Assembly: GCA_020072655.1 (NCBI GenBank)
Contig: JAIQGH010000005.1
Coordinates: 1 to 64,000 of the forward strand
DNA length: 64,000 nucleotides
Direction: 5' to 3'
Source of the DNA: Terriglobia bacterium
GTDB lineage: Bacteria; Acidobacteriota; Terriglobia; UBA7540
Under the pieces are notes generated by a model, which saw only the letters and a list, made by a program, of their open reading frames with translations, made no database searches and was not told where the DNA came from. The position numbers and the translations under genes were made by a program. This document shows positions 7,682-15,914 of this stretch, one piece after another (the stretch's first letter is position 1; each line of letters begins with the position of its first letter).

Positions 7682-7806
7682 AAGCACGCCTCCCCAGATG
7701 AAGTTGGGGGTTCTCTATGGAGAGTTCATGGTTTGCTCAGCAGATATACCAGTCTGATAAGATGATACGGGGTAATGACTCCGATCCGCAGCCCCCTCAA
7801 GGTTCA

Positions 7807-9735
7807 TCAACCGCCGAGCAGTTCCTCCTCCTCGCCCTGCGGGAAGATATGAAGGATCGGCCGTTTGATCATCTGCCATTCAGCGGTTTTCGGATCGTAC
7901 TTACAATTGGCGAAGACGTGCCATTTCTCTTCGTCCATCGCCGGTCGGTCGGCCCGGAAGTAGTAACCTGGCCAGCGGGTTTCTTCACGAAAGAGCATGG
8001 TGCGGACATGCGCCTCGGCCTGCCACAGCCGATGCACATTCTCCCAACAACGCATCAGTTCATGCTGGCTCGCCGCCCCCAACTTGGTGGAGTCTTCCCG
8101 GAGGAAGTCCAACAGTTCGAGCGCCCTCTTCAACTGCATCTCGTTCGTGGTGAATTGCGAACTGACCCCGCCAGCGTACTCATCCATGATCTTCTGCAGA
8201 CGAAACATGAACATGCGGGGCTTGAGGTAATTAGGGTTGACGTCTGGATCAGTGCTGGCGTTCTTGTGCTCTTCGAAGAGTTCCAGTGGCTTGAAGATCT
8301 CTGTCTTCAGGGTGTCGACCACCGCCGCATCGACCTGGGGCAGCGAATTGTGTTCAAGAATGAAGCGCATGGCCGATTTAGCGGCAATGCGCCCCTCGAC
8401 GTGCGATCCGGATGAGAATTTGTGGCTGGAAGCGCCGGAGGCATCGCCCGCGCAGAACAGACCTTTCACCGTGGACATGTTCGCGTAGCCCCAGAAATAT
8501 TCCGGACGGGTCTCATCGGTCTGAAGGTCTTCCTCGCCGCTGACCCACGCCCCCGAGGCCCCCGAGTGCGAACCGATGAAGTAGGGCTCGGCGGGTGCGA
8601 TCTCGGAACCCTTTTCCTCCGGCTGCACGTTGGTACTGGCCCATAGCATCGCCTGGGAAATCGTCATGTCGAGGAAGTCTTCCCAAGCTTCCGACTCAAG
8701 TTCCCTCATTTTATTCTCATGGGCCTTTTCGTCGTCCTTGTACTGGGCGGCGATTTTCTGTATAGCCTTATCAGTCCGCAGGAAGATCGGCCCCTTACCA
8801 TCCATCACGTCGAGCATACCGAGGTAGTTCCGGAGATTGGCTGGAATCGGTTTAGCGTGGCCGTAGGGCGCCCACTTTTCGAGCTCGGCCTTGCGCTCAG
8901 CCATGTAGTTGCCACCCGTGGCGTTCGCAACACGTGATTTGAACAGCAGGAACCACGCTCCCACGGGGCCGTAAGCATCCTTGAAGCGCACAGGGATGAA
9001 CCGCACTTCCTGGCAGGTCATTTCGGCGCCGGCTCGGAGCGTGAAATATGCCGAGGAACCGGCGTTCCAGGGAGGATACCAAGCGCGCCCCATGCCCTCG
9101 CCAGAACTGCGTGGCTTGAAGACGTGCACGGCTCCGCCCATAGCCACCAGTGTCGCCTTGGCCTTGAAAACGTAGAATTTGTTATCGCGGACCGAAAAGC
9201 CGACGGCCCCCGCGCAACGGTCGCCATCCATCAAGGGTCCAACGATGAAGATGCGCTCGAAAATCTCTCCCACGCCGTTCGCCAGCAGGGCGTTTCTCGC
9301 TGCTTCGGCAACGATCACTTTGTAGGATTCTCCGTGGATCATCACTTGCCAGCGGCCCTCATGCACGTACCTGCCATTCTCATCCTTCCAGATCGGCAGA
9401 CCCCATTTCTCGAACAGGTGCACCGTGGAGTCCACATGCCGGGCGATGTTGGCCACTAGGTCTTCGCGGGTCACTCCCATCAGGTCGTTCCGCACATAGT
9501 CCACGTAATCTTGAACGCTGTTGGCGGCGTCTTTCAGGCCGACGTAGAGGTTGATCGCAGACAAGCCCATGGCCACAGCCCCAGAACGGTCCACAGCGGC
9601 TCTATCCACCATCGTTACTTTCAATCCGTTTTGCCTGGCCCAGTAGGCTGCTTCCACTGCTGCCCCACAAGCGGCCATGCCGCCCCCGAGGATTAGCAAG
9701 TCGGTTTCGACCACAACGTTGTCAAAAGTTGGCAT
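7807..9735 (-). CDS. aprA: adenylylsulfate (APS) reductase subunit alpha
   Basis: The 642-residue flavoprotein carries the AprA signature: an N-terminal FAD-binding motif (LLILGGGMAACGAAVEAAYWA, about 13-33), RSGAVAMGLSAINLYVG near 50-66, TCQEVRFIPVRFKDAYGPVGAW in the middle, and FIGSHSGASGAWVSGEEDLQ near 387-406. AprA binds FAD, where APS is reduced to sulfite and AMP, or sulfite is oxidised in the reverse reaction; electrons pass through AprB. It is cytosolic and follows aprB by 13 bases with an AAGGA ribosome binding site. Length equals typical AprA. Whether the enzyme runs reductively or oxidatively cannot be decided without qmo/dsr/sox genes, none of which is in the window. Confidence 0.96.
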   Translation of the reverse strand: MPTFDNVVVETDLLILGGGMAACGAAVEAAYWARQNGLKVTMVDRAAVDRSGAVAMGLSAINLYVGLKDAANSVQDYVDYVRNDLMGVTREDLVANIARHVDSTVHLFEKWGLPIWKDENGRYVHEGRWQVMIHGESYKVIVAEAARNALLANGVGEIFERIFIVGPLMDGDRCAGAVGFSVRDNKFYVFKAKATLVAMGGAVHVFKPRSSGEGMGRAWYPPWNAGSSAYFTLRAGAEMTCQEVRFIPVRFKDAYGPVGAWFLLFKSRVANATGGNYMAERKAELEKWAPYGHAKPIPANLRNYLGMLDVMDGKGPIFLRTDKAIQKIAAQYKDDEKAHENKMRELESEAWEDFLDMTISQAMLWASTNVQPEEKGSEIAPAEPYFIGSHSGASGAWVSGEEDLQTDETRPEYFWGYANMSTVKGLFCAGDASGASSHKFSSGSHVEGRIAAKSAMRFILEHNSLPQVDAAVVDTLKTEIFKPLELFEEHKNASTDPDVNPNYLKPRMFMFRLQKIMDEYAGGVSSQFTTNEMQLKRALELLDFLREDSTKLGAASQHELMRCWENVHRLWQAEAHVRTMLFREETRWPGYYFRADRPAMDEEKWHVFANCKYDPKTAEWQMIKRPILHIFPQGEEEELLGG

Positions 9736-9748
9736 ATGAATCCTTGCC

Positions 9749-10189
9749 CTACCGTTTTAGGCTGAAGACTCTCGGCAGCCCTAGCGAGGCCGGCTCAGTG
9801 AAAAGTTCGCACCCCCGCAGCTCACCCAGGCTCGGGTAGTTTCCGTCCGGGACTGCCGAGCCTTCCGGGGTCGAGCGAATGGGAAACTCGAAGCGTTTGA
9901 TCGTCCCATTGCGGAACTTCACGGTCCACTTGATGGAGTCCGCTGAGCGCAGGGGTGTGACCGAAGCGCCCATGGGAACGAAGTCGGCGTACCCTCGGAC
10001 CTCAATCGCCTGGGTGGGACAGATTTTGACGCAACTGTAGCACTCCCAGCACATCGAGGCGTCGCGGTTGTAGGCCTTCATCCTTTCCTCGTCCAAGACC
10101 ATCAGGTCGTTCGGGCAGATGTGTTGACAGGCGCTCTTGTCCAGCGCTTTGCACCCGTCACATTTCTCAGGACTCACGAAACTTGGCAT
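9749..10189 (-). CDS. aprB: adenylylsulfate (APS) reductase subunit beta
   Basis: The 146-residue iron-sulfur subunit has eight cysteines in two [4Fe-4S] sites: C10, C13, C21, C25 (CDGCKALDKSACQHICP) and C47, C50, C53, C57 (CWECYSCVKICP). The usual beta-rich centre (WTVKFRNGTIKRFEFPIRSTPEG) and a C-terminal tail that wraps AprA follow. It passes electrons between the membrane side and the FAD of AprA. First gene of the aprB-aprA-sat cluster; ATG at 10189 is preceded by a near-perfect AAGGAGG (10194-10200), suggesting high expression. No frame disruption is seen in aprB or aprA, which argues that the cluster is maintained. Confidence 0.96.
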   Translation of the reverse strand: MPSFVSPEKCDGCKALDKSACQHICPNDLMVLDEERMKAYNRDASMCWECYSCVKICPTQAIEVRGYADFVPMGASVTPLRSADSIKWTVKFRNGTIKRFEFPIRSTPEGSAVPDGNYPSLGELRGCELFTEPASLGLPRVFSLKR

Positions 10190-10598
10190 CGGACCTCCTT
10201 ACCCGCTCGCTAACCTGGCAAGACTTCCTGATTGTACAACCCCTTGCTGCCGCACTGGTGGGTCGTGGAAGCAACTACACTCGCAAGGTTTCCGAAACGG
10301 ACATCTTTCCCGATACTAGGTGTGCTGCTGACCGCACCGCCCCTGAGGAATCCCCGCCTACGCTTGGCTTCCGTGTTGGAAAGCCAATCCAACACCTCCG
10401 CAGTGTGTTGTCGGAATGCTCGTCCAGGATCTCGACCGGCCGGGCGTCAAGGGCTAGTTCGTAATCGTGCACTTGGCAGGATCCGCCCGCTATGCGAGGT
10501 CAGTTCGCCGAGATTTGTTGCCATCCACTCTAGAGCAAAACAAGCGCGGAGGATTATACGCCCGGAGCCTACCCCCGCGCGCCGGGCAGGGTGGCGCC
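10190..10598. other. intergenic region upstream of aprB
   Basis: These 409 bases lie between the MFS gene and aprB, both on the minus strand. Apart from the aprB ribosome binding site, no convincing coding frame or hairpin-T terminator was found. The length suggests that aprBA-sat has its own promoter here, but no clear -35/-10 pair could be assigned by eye. Confidence 0.4.
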
Positions 10599-11969
10599 TC
10601 AGCGCAGCACCTCGCCTTCGGTCTCGTGGAGGAAGAGGGTGAGAATGACGGTGGCGACGAGAAAGGCAGAAATGAAGGAGACCGTGGCGGCAAAGCTCGC
10701 TCGGCGGGCCAGGAGCACCCCGATGACGACCGGGGCAAGGGCGTTCGCGACGCGCTGCAAAGTGAGGCCGACACTATAGCCTACGCCGCGCACGTCGGTG
10801 GGATAGAGCTCCCCCATCCACGTGTCCCAGACTCCCCAAGCGCCCTGGTTGAAGAAGTAGAGGCCGAAACTCCAGAGGTACATCTGCGCCAGCGTGGCGG
10901 ACTGGGCGAACAAGAACCCGAAGATCGCCGCGAGGCTCACAAAGCTCACCATGATCTTTTTGCGTCCAAAGCGATGCGTGAGCCACGAGGCGGACATGTA
11001 GCCGGGAAACATGATGAGCGCCGTGAGCGCCATGAACTCATTCCCTTCTGGCACGGACAACCCTTTTTTCGCGAGCAGCAAGGGCATCCAGGTGGCGAGT
11101 GCCCAGTACCCCCAGCAGAAACAGAAGTTGAGCAGGGATTGAAGCGTGGTGACCACCCGCAGCTTGCGACGAAAAAGCTCTAAGAACGAGCCCTGTTTGT
11201 ATTCCTCCACGACCAGCTCGACTTGGGCGAGATCAATCTTCAACCGGCCTTGCGAGAGCTGCTCGAGGCCTTGTTTGGCGAGCGCCTGCTCACCTTTACC
11301 TGCGGCCCAGTAGGGCGATTCAGGCGCCCACTTCCAAACCACCAAGGCCCACCAGCCGGCGAGTGAGCTGGCGGCCAGAACCCAGTGCCAGCTTGTGTTC
11401 CGCAGCGCGTGCGTGACGCCGATCGCGAGCAGCATGCCGAGCGGCCAGCCGGAAGCCAGATAGACCGTCGCGCGCCCGCGGATCTTCACCGGCAGTAGCT
11501 CCTCGAAATAGATGAACGCGGAGACGAGAACGCCCGCAAGAGCGACTCCCGAGACAAAGCGTGTCCCCCACAGAATCCAGTAGGTCGGCGAAAAGGAGCT
11601 GGCCAAGGAAATCACGCCGTACGTCGCGAGGCTGGCCACCATCGATTTCTTGCGCCCGATGCGGTCCGTGATCTTGCCCCACAGCAGGCAGCCGGGAATC
11701 ATGCCGAGATAGATCGAACCCATCAGGGAGCCGAGCCGCGCTTCCCTAAGCTGGAAGTCGCGCGCGATCATGCCGCTCGCCATGATGATGATCATCATTT
11801 CCCAGGCTTCGATGACGAAGGAGAAGAAGAGCGCGATGCCCGCTTTCCAATGCTCGCGCGTGAGCGGCATGTCGGCAAAGAGCTCGCCAACGGAAATGGT
11901 GGAGGGTTGTGGGATCTTCACGATGGTTGTCGGGTGCGATTTCTGGTGGAGCGCCGCTACAGTGCACAA
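10599..11969 (-). CDS. MFS transporter (sugar/acid:proton symporter type)
   Basis: This protein of up to 456 residues has 12 predicted membrane helices and the MFS signature between helices 2 and 3 (WGKITDRIGRKKSM), repeated in the second half (THRFGRKKIM). PESPYW after helix 6 and ELYPTDVRGVGY after helix 10 are typical of the sugar-porter/aromatic acid symporter branch. The start is uncertain: TTG 11969, GTG 11921 or ATG 11870 are possible. The longer forms keep the SVGELFADMPLTREHW lead-in that precedes helix 1 in relatives. It overlaps the 3' end of hyuB, so it probably imports the substrate of the HyuAB-type enzyme (inference). Confidence 0.87.
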   Translation of the reverse strand: MCTVAALHQKSHPTTIVKIPQPSTISVGELFADMPLTREHWKAGIALFFSFVIEAWEMMIIIMASGMIARDFQLREARLGSLMGSIYLGMIPGCLLWGKITDRIGRKKSMVASLATYGVISLASSFSPTYWILWGTRFVSGVALAGVLVSAFIYFEELLPVKIRGRATVYLASGWPLGMLLAIGVTHALRNTSWHWVLAASSLAGWWALVVWKWAPESPYWAAGKGEQALAKQGLEQLSQGRLKIDLAQVELVVEEYKQGSFLELFRRKLRVVTTLQSLLNFCFCWGYWALATWMPLLLAKKGLSVPEGNEFMALTALIMFPGYMSASWLTHRFGRKKIMVSFVSLAAIFGFLFAQSATLAQMYLWSFGLYFFNQGAWGVWDTWMGELYPTDVRGVGYSVGLTLQRVANALAPVVIGVLLARRASFAATVSFISAFLVATVILTLFLHETEGEVLR

Positions 11970-13699
11970 CTCGCACGCAGCGCGGCGGTTGCGGCGATGT
12001 CGACCTCAAACCTTCCCGGCGGAAGCACGACGCCATAGACCTCGCGGGCTCTCTCGCGGGTCATCAGTTCCGCCCGCACGTCCTCCACGACGCGCGCGGG
12101 GTCGCGCTCCAGGGGAGCGCCCCAGCCGCCTCCCGCGCCGGTGCGAATGCTCACCACATCCCCGCGCTCCAGCCGGTGCGCCGAAATCTTCCGCACCCGT
12201 AGCGGCGCCTTCCCCGCCCCGCTGATGACGATGTGGTTGAGCGTGCCCACGCCCCCGCCTTCCATGCTCCAGGGGGGGACCACCGCGCGGTTAATATCGG
12301 TCGTCAGTTCAGCTCGACTATTCACGATGCGGTAGTCCTTGATGATGCCGAAGCCGCCACGATGCTTACCGTCGCCGACGCCCGCCTCGGGGTTGAACGC
12401 GTAACGTTCCACGACAATCGGATAGCGCGTCTCGATCACCTCCACGCTCGAGGCGAACGTTTCACCGTCGGCAAAACTGACCAGGCCGCTTTCGCCGTCT
12501 TTATCGGGGCCGGCGCCCCAGCCGCCCGGATTGGGCTCGACGAGCGCGAAGCCCTCGCGGGTCTGGTCGTGGACGCCCGCGACAATCAACCCCACCACGC
12601 TCAGGAAATGCCCGGCGGTGAGCCGGTCAGGCGCGTGCGGCGCGAGCGCCTTCCAGACCAGGTCGGCAGCGTAGGTCAGCACCTCCCAGTAAACGGAGAC
12701 GGCGGCAGGCCGCACGGCATGGAAGATGCTTCCTTCATCCGCAATCACCTTCAAGGGCGCGGTCAGTCCCTGGTTGTAGCGCGCGTGGGGGTCGATGAGC
12801 GCCATGTAAACCACCCGCACTGCCGCCACCGTGCCGGGATAAGTGTTATTCAGCGAAAAGGGGAGCTGCGAGGCGTTGCCGCGGAAGTCCACCTTGAATT
12901 CGTCGTCGGTGATTTCGACTTCCACGTGCACAGGCAGAGGGGTCTCGCCCTCGCCGCCTTCATCGAGAAAATCTTCGGCCCGGAATCGGCCTTTGGGCAG
13001 CTCCTGCAAGCGCCGGCGGGCTATCTCCTCGCCCGTCCGGTGGATGTGCTCGACGGTCGCGAAATAGGTCGCCAGGCCGTACTTGGCGATGAGCTTCTCG
13101 ACGCGCCGCGCCGCTACGCGCAGGCCGGCAACCTGCGCCTCCAGGTCGCCGATGCACATTTCAGGAATGCGTGAGTTGGATTTAATGATCTCCAGAATAT
13201 CTATATTTTCCTTGCCCTCCGAAAAGAGCTTGCAGGGCGGAATTTGTAGTCCTTCCTGGTAAATCTCGGTGCGGCCCGGCCCCCAGCTCCCGAAGGTGAT
13301 GCCGCCGATGTCATTCCAGTGGCCCTTGCTCGCGCCGAATCCGACGAGCGTGTCGCCCCAGAATAAGGGCATGACCACCGCCACGTCGTTCAAGTGCGTG
13401 CCGGAGAGGTAAGGATCGTTGAGGATAATGACGTCACCGGGGCGCAGCCCGGCGCGACCGTACTTCGCCAGAATCCCTTTCACAGTGAAGTCGAGTACCC
13501 CGACGAACACCGGCACGGCGACGGCCTGGGCGGTGACGTTGCCCTCGGGGTCCGTGAGGGCCGTGGAAAAATCCAGCACGTCGTAAATGATGGGACTTTT
13601 TGCGGTGCGCGCCGTCACCGTGAACATCTCCTCGCTCGCGGAGAGCAAGGCGTTGTGAATGATGTTCATGGTGAACGCATCCGCGTCGTTCGGCGTCAT
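11957..13699 (-). CDS. hydantoinase B / oxoprolinase family protein
   Basis: Translation from ATG 13699 (preceded by GGAGAGGAAA) gives 580 residues of the hydantoinase B/oxoprolinase family. Landmarks are ASEEMFTVTARTAKSPIIYD near the N-terminus, GDVIILNDPYLSGTHLNDV with probable metal-binding D and H, GHWNDIGG, and the C-terminal GAGGGWGAPLERDP. Family members pair with a HyuA-type subunit to make ATP-dependent 5-oxoprolinase, N-methylhydantoinase or acetone/acetophenone carboxylase. The start codon lies one base after the hyuA stop, so the two are translationally coupled. The substrate is not evident from the sequence. Confidence 0.9.
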   Translation of the reverse strand: MTPNDADAFTMNIIHNALLSASEEMFTVTARTAKSPIIYDVLDFSTALTDPEGNVTAQAVAVPVFVGVLDFTVKGILAKYGRAGLRPGDVIILNDPYLSGTHLNDVAVVMPLFWGDTLVGFGASKGHWNDIGGITFGSWGPGRTEIYQEGLQIPPCKLFSEGKENIDILEIIKSNSRIPEMCIGDLEAQVAGLRVAARRVEKLIAKYGLATYFATVEHIHRTGEEIARRRLQELPKGRFRAEDFLDEGGEGETPLPVHVEVEITDDEFKVDFRGNASQLPFSLNNTYPGTVAAVRVVYMALIDPHARYNQGLTAPLKVIADEGSIFHAVRPAAVSVYWEVLTYAADLVWKALAPHAPDRLTAGHFLSVVGLIVAGVHDQTREGFALVEPNPGGWGAGPDKDGESGLVSFADGETFASSVEVIETRYPIVVERYAFNPEAGVGDGKHRGGFGIIKDYRIVNSRAELTTDINRAVVPPWSMEGGGVGTLNHIVISGAGKAPLRVRKISAHRLERGDVVSIRTGAGGGWGAPLERDPARVVEDVRAELMTRERAREVYGVVLPPGRFEVDIAATAALRASCAL

Positions 13700-13700
13700 G

Positions 13701-15770
13701 CTATTTCCTCTCCACAATGAGATTGCCCAGCTCGTCCACGACGGCCATAAACGCCGCGGGAACGACGATGGTCGTTGTGGGCTCCTCGATAATCAGCGGG
13801 CCGCTCAGCCGGGCCCGCGGCGCCAACTGCTCGCGCCGATAAATCGGGGTGGCCTGGCGCCCCTGATCACCCCAGTACACCGGGCGTTCCCCGATGGGGG
13901 AGGCCGGCGCGCCCGGGGTCGGCAGCGGCGCCTTGGGGGTCGGCTTGCCCATCCGCACCACGCCCGTGACGCGCAGGTTGACCAGTTCGGCAGGACTCTC
14001 CAGACAGAACCCGTATTCGCGTTGGTGATGATCATTGAAGGTGGAAATTAGTTCGCCGACTTCTTTTTCCCCGAACGTTCCGGGGATGACCGGCACCGTG
14101 ATGGTATGCTCCTGGCCGCTATAACGGAAGTCGGCGGTCCGCTCGAGCTCGACAGGCTGGGCGATGCCTTCTTCCCGGTAAAGCCCGCGCACACTTTCTT
14201 CCAAGACGCCGTAGTGTGCGTTGAGCAGGCTGGCGGAGTCCCGCACGTCGATGCGGCGCACAAGGGTCTGCACCAGCGTGTGGCGCAAGTCACTCATCAG
14301 CAATCCCCAGGCGGAGAAATTGCCGGGCGGAACCGCGGGGATGACGATCCTGGGAATCTCCAGTTCCTCCGCGATAAAAGGTGCGATCATCGGCCCCGAG
14401 CCACCATAGGCGACTAGGGTGAAGTCCCGCGGGTCGTAACCGCGCTGGACAGAGATAAGCCGCAACAGTTGGGCTGCGTTGTCGTTGGCGATGCGCAGCA
14501 CCGCCAAGGCCGCTTCATCCAGCGAGATCTGGAAGTGATCGGCAAGGCTGGAGAGGGCGCGCTGGGCCAGGTCCGGATGGACGCGCAGCGCCCCGCCGAG
14601 AAAATAAGCGGGGTTGAGGAACCCCGCTTGGAGGTAAGCGTCCGTGAGCGTCGGCCGCGTGCCGCCCAGTCCGTAGCACGCCGGACCGGGGTCAGCGGCG
14701 GCGTTCAGAGGGCCGACCTTCAAGGTGCCCAGGTCGTCGAGCCAGGCGATGCTTCCGCCACCGATGCCGATCTCGTTGATGTCCACCACGGGCACTTTGA
14801 TCGGATAGCCGGGCCGGTACTCATCGCGCTCCACGGCGTACTGGGTCGTGAACTTCATCTCCAGGTCATGCACCAGGCTCGCCTTGGTGGTGGTGCTGCC
14901 GCCATCCATCGCGATGATGTTGCGTGCGCCCACCCATTCTGCCACCGCCAATGCCCCGACGACGCCCGCCACCGGCCCCGATTCCACCGTCTCAATCGGA
15001 AACTTCGCCGCGTAGTCAAAGGTGGCCACACCGCCCCCGGAGAGCATCATGTAAAGCGTGCCCTGCATCCCCAATCGCCGGAATTCGCTCGTCAGCTTGC
15101 GCAGGTACCGGTCCACCAGCGGCATCACGTAAGCGTTCAGCACGCACGTGTTCGTCCGTTCGTATTCGCGCCACTCGCGCGAGAGGTCGCTGGAGATGCA
15201 AATGAAGGGCACCCGTTGGAACTCCATCTCGCGGCTGAAGCCGCGGATGAGTTCTCGCGCGCAGGCTTCGTTGGCGGGATTCGTGTAGCTGTTGAGGAAG
15301 CTGATGGCAATGCCCTCGACGTTTTCTTCCAGCAAGGCGCGGTAGGCATCGCGAAGAGATTTCGCGTCAACAGGGCGCTCTAGCGTCCCATCGGCGAGTG
15401 TGCGCTCATCCACCTCCCGCCGCAGGTGGCGCGGCACGAACGGCTCGGGCTTGCGGTAGCGCAAATTAAAGATGTCGCGCCGGTTGCCGCGTTGCAGCGC
15501 GAGGATATCGCGGAAACCCTTCGTGGTAATCAGCCCGACCTTCGCGCCGCTGCGTTCGAGGATGGTGTTGATGACCAGGGTCTGGCCGTGCAGGAGTTGG
15601 CTGACCGCGGCCGCATTGACGTGGCTCAGGTCGAAGACGTCCTGGACGCAGCGGCTCAAATCGTCCGGCGTCGTTCGCGCCTTCGACCACACCATCTCGC
15701 TCGTCTGCTCGTCGACGGCCACCAGATCCACAAATCCCCCGCCAATATCAATCGCTCCCCGCACCGCCAT
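13701..15770 (-). CDS. hydantoinase A / oxoprolinase family protein (ATP-binding subunit)
   Basis: From ATG 15770 (GGGAGG just upstream) the protein has 689 residues. It has the actin/ASKHA-type fold of HyuA: phosphate-1 motif AIDIGGGFVDLV at about 5-16, the central AMDGGSTTTKASL motif, and VAYGGSGPM in the last third. The subunit phosphorylates or activates the substrate amide/carbonyl with ATP while HyuB completes hydrolysis or carboxylation. The frame is open for 17 more codons, but the ribosome binding site and homology favour 15770. It forms an operon hyuA-hyuB-MFS. In canonical N-terminal motifs the first glycine is followed by G-T-F; here G-G-F replaces it, a small deviation. Confidence 0.9.
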   Translation of the reverse strand: MAVRGAIDIGGGFVDLVAVDEQTSEMVWSKARTTPDDLSRCVQDVFDLSHVNAAAVSQLLHGQTLVINTILERSGAKVGLITTKGFRDILALQRGNRRDIFNLRYRKPEPFVPRHLRREVDERTLADGTLERPVDAKSLRDAYRALLEENVEGIAISFLNSYTNPANEACARELIRGFSREMEFQRVPFICISSDLSREWREYERTNTCVLNAYVMPLVDRYLRKLTSEFRRLGMQGTLYMMLSGGGVATFDYAAKFPIETVESGPVAGVVGALAVAEWVGARNIIAMDGGSTTTKASLVHDLEMKFTTQYAVERDEYRPGYPIKVPVVDINEIGIGGGSIAWLDDLGTLKVGPLNAAADPGPACYGLGGTRPTLTDAYLQAGFLNPAYFLGGALRVHPDLAQRALSSLADHFQISLDEAALAVLRIANDNAAQLLRLISVQRGYDPRDFTLVAYGGSGPMIAPFIAEELEIPRIVIPAVPPGNFSAWGLLMSDLRHTLVQTLVRRIDVRDSASLLNAHYGVLEESVRGLYREEGIAQPVELERTADFRYSGQEHTITVPVIPGTFGEKEVGELISTFNDHHQREYGFCLESPAELVNLRVTGVVRMGKPTPKAPLPTPGAPASPIGERPVYWGDQGRQATPIYRREQLAPRARLSGPLIIEEPTTTIVVPAAFMAVVDELGNLIVERK

Positions 15771-15914
15771 GCTTACGCCTCCCGATCGCTGGCCAAGAAA
15801 GGAATGCGTCGTTTGCCCCACCGGGGATTTCCGCTTTCATTTCCCAGCCGACCGCCAAATGCATGGGTGACCGCTTGACACCGCCCAGTTCGTGCAGAAC
15901 CACGCGCGACCGCG

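Noticed and set aside
10467-11183. 238-residue plus-strand ORF overlapping the MFS gene
   Set aside because: Antisense shadow of the transporter; its sequence is low-complexity and charged, without motifs.
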